DNA from: Apiotrichum sp. Y4204
Taxonomy: Eukaryota; Basidiomycota; Tremellomycetes; Trichosporonales; Trichosporonaceae
Direction of reading: 5' to 3'
Assembly: GCA_025531455.1 (NCBI GenBank)
Contig: JAMYHL010000019.1
Coordinates: 248,001-312,000 of the forward strand
Length of the DNA stretch: 64,000 bases
Within the stretch, counting starts at the first letter, position 1, and each line of letters begins with the position of its first letter. The notes under the pieces are model-generated. The model had not been told where the DNA came from. It searched no databases and saw nothing but the letters and a program-made list of their open reading frames with translations. The position numbers and the translations under genes are program-made. Of this stretch, positions 55,653 through 64,000 are shown piece after piece.

Positions 55653-57439
55653 ATGAATCGGCAAGGTGGTGAGCGTCACACCCTCGATACCGGCCGCCCA
55701 TGAACACAAACTGACACGCACTTCACAGCCCAACCACGGCAGTCTGCACCAGTTCCGGCCGGCTTCCGTTCCGCACAAGGCGGCGCACCGCCCTCTCAGC
55801 CGAGCGGCGCAAACGGCATGTACTACACGTCTTCGGGCGCAAGTGCAGTGCAGCCGAATGCTGCTGGCCGTCCTGGCGTTCTCGGCCAGATTGGGTCTTT
55901 TCCTCCTTCCTCAGGCGCACTGGGTCGCGGAGGACCACCTGGCTTTGGTGGGCGAGGAGCGGGTGCGTGTTTGATGTGCAGGATGGTGTTCACTGAGGCG
56001 TTGCGGAGGAGAGACAGACGGCGGTGCGAGCGGCTCGTTCGGCCCGCCACTGTCATCTTCCGCGTACGCCACAGTTGGAGACTTCCTGCACAGTGAAGCT
56101 GAGCAACAGGATGGGTCAACTGACATCCGCGTACAGATCCAAACGACTTCCCCGCTCTAGGATCCCATAGCAATTCGAGCTATGCCTCGCAAGCGCAGCC
56201 CTCCGGTGCATCCAACCAAGCCCAGTTGCATCAGCAGCTCTACCTCGGAAACCCTCAGCAGGGCATGGACTCGAGCATGCCCCCGCCGCCCCCAGGTCTT
56301 GCAGGACCAACATCTGGCTCCCAACAGCTGAACGGTGCATCCGGAAGCGAGGGATTGCGAGATGACTTCCCAGCATTGGGAGACAAGGATCAGAGGGTGA
56401 GCTTAATGGCGGCTTGTGCGACGAGAAAGCGTCGGTGGGCGACAACACTCGTGGTTTGCCCGCTGCGTGCGTGACACAGTGCTAATGACGTTAGATGATG
56501 AACATGCTCAAGATGGGTGCTGCCGGAGCAGTCCAGCCGGGTTCCCCACAGGCCTCCTTGAACGGTCCCAGTACATCCCAGTCGGCATCTGCAACTCCGT
56601 CATCCAACCCACACATCCCTTCTGCCGCTGGACCGCCATCAACGACAGACTCGTCCTGGGCGCGCCAATCCCCATCACGCTTAAACGAACCGCTGGTGCG
56701 GCCGGTCCAACAGATCATGTCGTCTCCTGTTGACAAGTGGGGGCTGAAAGCTCTCCTTTACGAGATTCGCACGCAGATGGGCAAGAGCGACCGCGGAATG
56801 CTCATGTTCGGGGAGGATCTGGCTGATCTTGGCGTGGATGTGACTCAGTCCGAGTACGTGGAGTTATTGTTGCGGAGCTGACATTGCAGTCCCTTGTACT
56901 CGACATTCGTGACGCCATGGGTCGACCCCAGCTCAATACAGGCACCGCCCCAAATCGAGGACATGTTTGTCATTCCATCGTGCTACCACGTCGTTCCCCC
57001 GCCAGTGGATACCAAGTTGCTCAACTTCTCCGAAGAAACGCTGTTCTACATCTTCTACTCGTCACCCCAGGACGTTGTGCAGCTCATGTCCGCCGAGGAG
57101 CTCTACGGTCGCGGATGGCGTTACAACACCGATCTCCGCGTGTGGATGACCTCGCCTCCGTTGGCGCAGATCGATCTGCACGCCGACGCAAGCTCGCGCC
57201 CGGGCATGATCCGCGGTCCCTTTACCGTTTTCAACCCTGCTACCTGGAGCCGCCAGGAGACCGCTGCCGAGTTCAACATTGACCTCAGCTCGCTCGAGGC
57301 GACGCGGCCCGCAGCTCAGATTGTCGCCGAGAAGCAGGTGCACAAGGAGTCTGGCCGCAGCCCGAACGGCAACAACACGAGCGGTCATCTTGCGGCAGCC
57401 ACCAACCCCGCGTACCAGAACATGCAGGCCGCGCACTGA
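55653..57439 (+). CDS. NOT2: CCR4-NOT complex subunit NOT2
   Basis: Scaffold subunit of the CCR4-NOT deadenylase/mRNA regulation complex (yeast Cdc36, human CNOT2). Exons 55653-55668, 55729-55962, 56018-56092, 56137-56396, 56495-56853, 56890-57439 give 497 residues. The N-terminal half is Gly/Ser/Pro/Gln-rich with two short NDFPALG/DDFPALG motifs that anchor NOT1. Then KWGLKALLYEIRTQMG begins the ordered part, and the C-terminal NOT box reads SLYSTFVTPWVDPSS, LLNFSEETLFYIFYSSPQD and RGWRYNTDLRVWM. A Ala/His/Asn-rich tail ends it. First exon is 16 nt (MNRQG). Confidence 0.93.
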
Positions 57440-58078
57440 GTGCCAGCGCCGACGTTGCGTATAGCATATGACGAGACAGCATCGGAGGATGAGATGCGAT
57501 TTGTGAATACGATACGGGAAGCCAGGCCTGTGCTCAGGGAGGGGGTGGCGTGTGGTTGATCAAGGAGAAGGTGGAAGAGAGAACAGATATTTAATGCGCC
57601 ACCTTGCTGCACTGGATAGCGTGTGTCGCTGTCTGCAATGCTCGCGACCCAGCGAATGGGTTAATACATGAGGACGGTCAGATGGCCAGATGGGTAGCGG
57701 ACACAGGCTGCTGGAATGGACAGTGGATTTGTTGACAAGCCATTCCCTTTTTGGCCACCGATGGTGGCAGGGATAGGGATTGCCAGGGATTGCCCAGAGA
57801 TTACTTTATCGGCTGCCTCGGTTCCGAACACTGGGCGGTTGCGTCAGTCTGTGACTCGGATCCGAACGGAGATATCCCCTATCTCCGCCACTCCTCCACC
57901 TTCTTTGGCCACCCAGATTAAAAACCCTTGGTCATCGGTGAGGACGAACGTTCGAGATGATAGTCATCGATCCGTTGTTCATTATCCATTTCACCTGCCA
58001 GCTCTCGTTTCGTATCATATCATCATCACATATAGAAAATCTAGAACACACACGCATCACACGAGAATAGCACACAAC
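57440..58078. other. Intergenic region NOT2 to SQS1-like gene
   Basis: 639 nt, co-directional. The last 80-100 nt (CACATATAG..., ACACACACGC) form a CA-rich leader before the ATG; a TATATAG-like stretch is near 58030. No gene seen. Confidence 0.5.
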
Positions 58079-61000
58079 ATGCCGCGACTCACATTCGGCC
58101 AGCTACTGGCGCTCGACAACCCGGGAGGCGGGCGGGGCGGGGGACGCGGAGGGCGGGGCGGACGCGGTGGAAACCGTGGGGGAAGGGGGAGAGGCGGCAT
58201 CGGCTCCAGCGGACGGGGAGGGCGTGGTGGACGCGGGGGGAACGCCTTCGGGGCCGGCCGCGGGCGCGGTGGTCGTGGCGGGATGCGGGGAGGCCACTTT
58301 GGGGCCGACTATACCAATGTCGCGCTCGACTACGGGAACGTCAATACCAGCCGGTATACGCGGGCAGAGCGTGAGTTGGATACATGAAGAAACTGGAGAA
58401 GTGTTAATAGCTATGACTGACACGATAGAATACCTCAACGCCGACCCAAATCCGCACGAGGAGAAGAAGAACAAGGGCAAGGGCCGCGCGTTCGCCCCCC
58501 ACGGTACACCACGCGTACCGACGGGAGGCGAGTCGACCCCGAACTCTGGCACCGCGACGCCAATAACATCCGGCCTCGGATTCCACCGGAATCGGCCCCA
58601 TCGCCTTGCGACTCGTGTCGATAAGGAGGGCACCACATACTGGGGTGGCGGCGCGGCGCCGCTGTTTGTCAAGGCTGGCGAGCTGTTCCGCGACGGCGAG
58701 GTGGATGTTGTTAAGTGTGATGGCGGTGAGTTCAAGGTTTGGGTAGCCCGAATTTGGCAAACCCAGCCGCATTGGTCTGGTGGTGATGGCCCATACTCAT
58801 GCCAGAAACACTCGTCGTCGAGACATATCCCATGTCAGACCCGTCAGCGCCGCAGATGATGGATCTACTGGATGACACAGAGATGGTGGTCGATTCGGCA
58901 CACCGGGATGTGATACTCGAGGCGATTGACCGCGCACACCAGCTTGGCGAGGCGCACCACGAGGAACCAGTCATTCACTGGAATGACTTGGTTGCAGCTC
59001 CCGACCAGGTGGAGGATAAGGAGATCTCCCAAGAGACGCAAGGGGAAACCCAGCCTGCTGTCCTGGCGGAAATCGCTGCTGAAGAGCCACGGGAGGATGT
59101 CGAGGCGGTCGTCGAAGTGACAGCTGAGCCAGCTATGGAGGCATCCCCGCAGGTCATCGAAGTGTCTCATGCCAACCACGAGGACGAGGCTGCCCCAGCC
59201 GCTGTCCAGAGCACGTCGACATTTGTTTCGATTGAGTCGACCTCTTCAACATTCATCGAAAACACTTCGACATCAATTACTGTTGAGGCTACCTCCAGTA
59301 TGGTCCAGACTGCAGGTATCGAAATCGAACAGCCGATGCCGGCCTCACCGGAGACCGCCCCTGTGATGATCGTTGACTCCGTGACAGATGTGGCCGGCAG
59401 TGAGGAATCTGAGGAAGCCGACGAGAGACTCGACGAGGACATTGACGAGGACGAGTTCACCATGGCTGCCGATGACGACCTCTTCATTGTCGACACGACT
59501 GGCGCAGACATGGGCGCAGACGATACCTTGTTCTTCGTAGACACTGGACCCAGCACATCCACCACTGTCCCGGTTTACGATGGCCCATCGTCCGTGCCTC
59601 TGGGAGCGGACCGCAGCGAGGTCAAGCGCAACGTCGAGGAAGAGTCCATCGTCTTCCGCCCACGCATCATCGCCGACCCTGTCGCAACCGCTGGACCTAG
59701 CTCTGCACCGCAACGCCCAGCTACAAACTTCGAGCTCAGCAACATCTACGTCGACCCCCGCGTCACCCTCAACCGCAAGGATCGCAAGGCGGCGAAGAAG
59801 GCCAAGCGGGCTCGCAATAAGCGGAGCAAGCGTCGTGCCAATGGAGGCTATGACTTGTACCCACGCGACGACAGCGATATCGACTGGGGAAGCGACGGCC
59901 CGCCCGTGAAGATTCTCAACGTCATTGAAGGCGACGCACAGATGGACGCGTTGGGCCAGACATTAGCCGACACGGACCTCGATGTCGACCTTGGGCGTGA
60001 AGCGGATGTCGACCCCGATATCGATATCGAAGCGATGGCTCGTTTCGGCCAGAGCATGTCTCTTGGCCACGGGGGCGACGCCATGGTGGAGATGGAGACG
60101 GACAGTGACGAATGGGAGGAGAAAGGGCGGCCACGAAAGTTCGACCCTGCTGACCCATGGGCTGCCGGCGGCAGTGACTCCGACGATAATTCCGACTCTG
60201 AGGATCTTGACGAGACGGCTGACTTTGCGGCTCTCGCAGCAGCATACGATTCGGAAGATGACGATGATGATGACAGCGACCTCGACAAGATCTTCAGCGG
60301 CCACCAGGCGTGGAATGACGAAGACGTCGACGACGAGGATGAAGATCAGGACGCCGAGGCCGACTGGTTCCTCCAGAGCATGGAGGATGCGCTCGACCGT
60401 GGAGTCCTGTCCGCCAGCCGCAAGGAACGCAAGGCTGTCTTCCGCGCGATTGAGCGTGGCGAACCGCTCGCTCTTCCTACTGGTAGGTGGCTTGTACTGA
60501 CTCGCGCTCACCTTGCAGTTCCCGTCAAGAAATCCAAGAAGGGAGCCCACGTGCCGCCTGAGCTGCATGCACAGTGGGAGAAGGACCGCCAGAAGAAGGC
60601 GGAGAAGAAGCAGGCCCGCGAAATGGAGCGTGTGCTGGGCTTGCTAGGCGGGAAGAAGAAGGGCAAGAAGGGCAAGAAGGGAATGGCGGACGCCGCGGCG
60701 ATCGCACACCTTATCCCACGGAGCGCAGCGGAGGTTGCGGACCTGTTCGACATCGACTCGGACTCGGACGACGGTGGATGGAAGGCTGGGCCGATCATGC
60801 GACACGGCCGCAACCCTCTCCTTCCAAAGACGATGGACGAGATCAACGAGGAGATCCGCTGGTTCCTCGCGGACCCGAAGCGCACCTCGCTTCCTCTTCC
60901 AGCGATGGACAAGGAGGCTCGCAAGAAGGTGCACATGATCGCAGAATGCTACAACCTCAAGAGCCAGAGCAAGGGCAAGGGCGCCGCCCGCTTCCCGTAC

Positions 61001-61487
61001 GTACCCATGGGTGCTATTACTCACACACAGTGTTCTCATCAAGCTCGCCCGCTCGGGCCTGAGAGACGAAGCAAAGCTCGAGCGCCTGCTGACCGCCGCG
61101 TCGCACACTGGCGGTGCATTCTACAAGGCTCTCTACATGCGCAAGAAGGAGAAGAATGGCGGTGGCGGCAAGGGCGGCGGCTTCGCTCGCGGTACGGGCG
61201 CGTCGGCGCGTGCACGCGAGGGCGAGCTCGTCGGCGAGGGCGCGGAGAAGATCGGTATCGACAACATTGGCCACCGGCTGCTGAGCATGATGGGGTAAGT
61301 GGAGACGGGATGCAGTCACAACTGGTGGGATGTGGCTGACACGACAGCTGGAGCGAAGGCGCGACGATTGGACGCGAGGGCGTCGGCGGCCTCGACAACC
61401 CGTAAGTCTCCAGGTCTGGGGTTGATGCTGATCGATCGCAGGATTGTTGCTGTGGTCAAGAACACGAAGAGTGGTCTTGGTGCTTAA
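58079..61487 (+). CDS. SQS1: SQS1/PFA1-like R3H and G-patch protein
   Basis: Predicted nuclear cofactor of the DEAH helicase Prp43 in pre-mRNA splicing and ribosome biogenesis. Exons 58079-58370, 58429-58725, 58806-60482, 60519-60996, 61031-61294, 61348-61401, 61442-61487 give 1035 residues. An N-terminal Gly/Arg (RGG) region follows MPRLTFGQLLALDNPG. The middle is acidic with repeated stretches of Asp/Glu (for example SDSDDNSDSED). Then an R3H-type segment (PAMDKEARKKVHMIAECYNL through PVLIKLARSGLRDEAKLERL) and a C-terminal G-patch (GIDNIGHRLLSMMGWSEGA, then GGLDNPIVAVVKNTKSGLG). Intron 3 is 36 nt with no stop in frame; retention would add 12 residues. The order RGG, acidic, R3H, G-patch matches Sqs1. 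Confidence 0.88.
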
Positions 61488-61720
61488 GCACCAGGAGGTG
61501 ATGGGGCGAGACAGACGCGAAGTTGCTGCAGTGGAATTGAGAAGCGTGTGTTCAGTACATTGCAGCCCGTCCATCGCAATCTTGACGACAACGAGACCCA
61601 TCCACAACAACCATCCTTTACTAGAGACTTTAGAGCATCATCGAACTCTCAATGTGCATCGATGTATTGTACCTCATAGACCATCCCAGTCCGTACAGCA
61701 AGTACTCTCTGGCAGGACCA

Positions 61721-64000
61721 TCAGGACTGAGGCCATGAACCAGGATCCAGGCCAGCTAGATGGGAATCAAAGTCCCACCAATTGGCGCTCTGTAGATGTA
61801 AGCATGAATCTTGTCGAAGAAACCTTTGAACCCACCGCAAGACTCGGTGCATTGCGCGCCTCGAGGAGCGTCGTCGGATCCCAGAACTGGTGCAGAAACA
61901 GATCGGTGCTGGTGCTCGTCTCGGTCGGCAGCGGCGGCGCCGCAAAATGCTGCTGCAGGACGAGGTCGACCGGTGCGGGCGGCGCGGCGTCCGCCGGCGA
62001 GATCGGAGGGAGGAACGGCATCGGCATGGGTGCGGCCGAGCCGACACTGGGATGACTTGTAAGCGAGTTGGCGCGGTGGCGGGCGTGCCGGGCCCGAGCG
62101 ATCAGACGCGTGCGCCAGCCGAGCAGCTCGACGTCAATGGCGGTATCTTGCGGAGTCTCGCCGGAGACTCCGGGCTCAGAGGCTTGTTCTCCGCCGCGCT
62201 CGGCCTCGAGCCGCGAGAGGGCGCGCTGCCGAAGGCGCAGGAGCCACTGGTGGTTTTGGACCAGACTTGGCGTGGAATGTTCCCTCAGCACGGAGGAGTA
62301 GAGGGCGAGGGCATGGTCGACTTGGCCAAGTGCAAAGTTTGCGAGCGGGTTGGCGCTGTTCTTGATTATCATCGTGCCGATGCACACGGCTGCCGTGAAG
62401 AGGTGATACCAGAAAAACCAATGGCGTGCAGTCACTGTGGGATACAGTTCGTGCAGACCCGCGACGACCTCAATGAGGGCCTGGTGTCAGAATTAGCCAC
62501 TGTAAGAACCCACGTTGCACCGCTCCACCACAGCGAGATAGCTCTTCCCGTATGCGCTCCGTGTCGGATCCTGTGGTGCCTCTTGCAGTGCTTTCACAAA
62601 GTATGGTCTCTGCAAGAAGAGGATACACTCGGAGACGTTCAGAGCCAGCGTAAACTGCTGGAAGGTGAGATGAAGATCCTGGGCGTCGACGGCGGGTGAG
62701 GCGCGCGTCGCACTCTCGGAATCGGCGTGAACTGAAGGCAGGGCGAGAAGGGCCGTCCGACAACGTAGTCGGAATGGGATCTGTCGCTCAAAGGCGCACA
62801 GGCGGTCATACAGTGACGTTATGGCCGAATAGGCCGTCGGACGTACATCCATCGCCTGGTCAAGGACACTGAGGGTCAGCACCTCATTTCAGATGTCAGC
62901 TGCACTCACGCGCCGGAGATGCGGCACAGTTCAAACTTGAGAGTACGGAACGACTTTTGCCCTCTCGGACCCTCGTGAGACGGGAATGCAGTGTCGATGT
63001 ACTCTGGGCGGAGCGACGAGGGGCGCGAGAAGCAATTGGCCTGGAAGACATCGATGGTGTGGCATTCCCAGAAAACGTGTCGACGCTCCTCTACGACGTC
63101 GGCGGGAAGGTTCCATCTCTCGCCGTCGCGATGCAACCCCATCTGCTGTCAGATAACGCCAAAACAAGCCCAGCTTACTGCTGTCACGAGTCGCATCGCA
63201 AGACCCCACAACGGCCAGGCGCTGTCCCCGTTGCGGCCCTTCTCCGTTTCAAGGTGGTAGTGTGCCATGATCACCTGGTGCGTCAGCCACGCTCATACCC
63301 TCAACACTCTACGCACGACAGCTTGGAGACCGGCGATGGTATTGTGCCCGATAAAATCCCCTTTGGCGAGGCATGAGCGCGCAGCAGCAAGATAACGCTC
63401 GGCACTGGGGTCGTGCGCGGGCAACCCAGGATTGTGCAGAGCGCCCATCGCAAATATGATGAACAGCAAAGCGAGCTGCTGGGGGTGCACGCGACGCGTG
63501 GGGTCCGGGGTCCCCGTAGCAGTCGAGTACAAGCGGTCATGGATCGGCTGGACGTATCGTCGTGGTGCAACATCGTGACTGTCATGAGTTCACAGTCGAG
63601 CGTCAAAACTCACTTCCACGCATAGTTTGTGTAATAGGCATCCAGCAGTATGGCCGCCTCGTGTGATGGCGGGAGCTGAAACGCGACGTTCTCCACGGGT
63701 GCTGGGCCCGCCGAGAATGGGAAGAAGCCGTGTGCTGGTGGAGACGCAGGCGGCGTGGCAGAATGCGAAGACGATCCGCCGTCGGATATCTCTTGCTGCA
63801 CGTCAGCGCAATCCACAGCAGCTGCTTGGCTGTCTTGTAACGCATCTACCCACATTCTTCAGCCATTCTGTGCCGGCCGTCGGGCCCAGCCACTTGCTCC
63901 GCCCGCTGGGGTCAATGACGAGCGTGCCATAGCTCTCATCCGGCGGCGGTGAGGCACGGTCCAAGAAGGGTCGCTGGCCAGAGGGCCTTGCGCCCGAGGA
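61721..64000 (-). CDS. Fungal-specific transcription factor (5' end beyond window)
   Basis: Zn2Cys6-type regulator inferred from its conserved middle homology domain (Pfam Fungal_trans); the DNA-binding N-terminus, if present, lies past 64000. Exons: >64000-63854, 63795-63614, 63580-63308, 63274-63179, 63142-62910, 62868-62514, 62480-61836, 61789-61721. The stem begins SYGTLVIDPSGRSKWLGPTA, the linker common to tremellomycete regulators. AILLDAYYTNYAW, LALLFIIFAMGAL, VFWECHTIDVFQANCFSRP and AITSLYDRLCAF are typical blocks, and the C-terminus has an acidic, aromatic end (SANWWDFDSHLAGLDP) that could be an activation segment. It converges on SQS1. Target pathway unknown. Confidence 0.85.

Noticed and set aside
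1..64000. CRISPR arrays, rRNA, LTRs or complete transposons
   Set aside because: None seen: no regularly spaced repeats, no reverse transcriptase, integrase or transposase motifs, no rRNA blocks.

Overview
This window is nuclear DNA of a basidiomycetous yeast, most likely a tremellomycete (Trichosporonales or Cryptococcus relatives). I infer this from many very short spliceosomal introns (mostly 34-60 nt, GTRNGT donors, CTAAC/CTGAC branch sites just before the acceptor), GC-rich coding sequence, pyrimidine-rich leaders, and members of the GT90/CAP10 and GT61 glycosyltransferase families typical of capsule-forming tremellomycetes. There is no operon, CRISPR array, rRNA or intact transposon. 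Where I give exon lists, they were joined by hand from splice signals and reading frame, and the totals are multiples of three.

Layout, left to right. 1-2663 (+): 5'-truncated COG5 (Golgi tethering). 2664-6250: mostly non-coding, with weak minus-strand gene-like fragments. 6251-8586 (+): GT90/CAP10-like glycosyltransferase. 8821-10426 and 11124-13880 (-): two adjacent F-box-like proteins of unknown target. 14752-16506 (-): septin CDC12. 17246-18596 (-): HEM3, divergent from 19452-21314 (+) kynureninase BNA5. 21577-about 23936 (-): large disordered protein ending in a CaaX box. 24.6-27.5 kb: gene-poor, with a possible small spliced gene. 27473-30094 (-): type II membrane heparinase II/III-like lyase, with a possible alternative first exon at 30559-30670. 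32791-36119 (+): AMP deaminase. 36.5-37.5 kb: three tRNA genes (one Met, apparently initiator; two Glu-UUC), all with anticodon-loop introns. 37899-41336 (-): SPT16, divergent from 41843-44312 (+), a Kel3/KLHDC4-like kelch protein. 44586-46128 (+): J-domain membrane protein. 46891-48803 (-): GT61-type glycosyltransferase. 48.8-54.2 kb: long gene-poor stretch with A-tracts and a tandem repeat. 54246-54880 (-): splicing factor SF3B5, divergent from 55653-57439 (+) NOT2. 58079-61487 (+): SQS1-like R3H/G-patch protein. 61721-64000 (-): fungal-specific transcription factor running off the window.

Functional themes. Most genes are single-copy housekeeping functions: secretion, cytokinesis, heme, NAD/tryptophan, purine metabolism, chromatin, mRNA decay and splicing. 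Three genes (GT90, GT61, heparinase-like) are secretory type II membrane proteins predicted to act on polysaccharide, and COG5 belongs to the Golgi machinery such enzymes need. That is a thematic link only; they are not clustered. I found no clearly undescribed multi-gene system. The most unusual items are the intron in the apparent initiator tRNA, extreme exon sizes (an ATG-only coding exon and a 13-nt exon), and the CaaX-terminated disordered protein whose start codon I cannot find.
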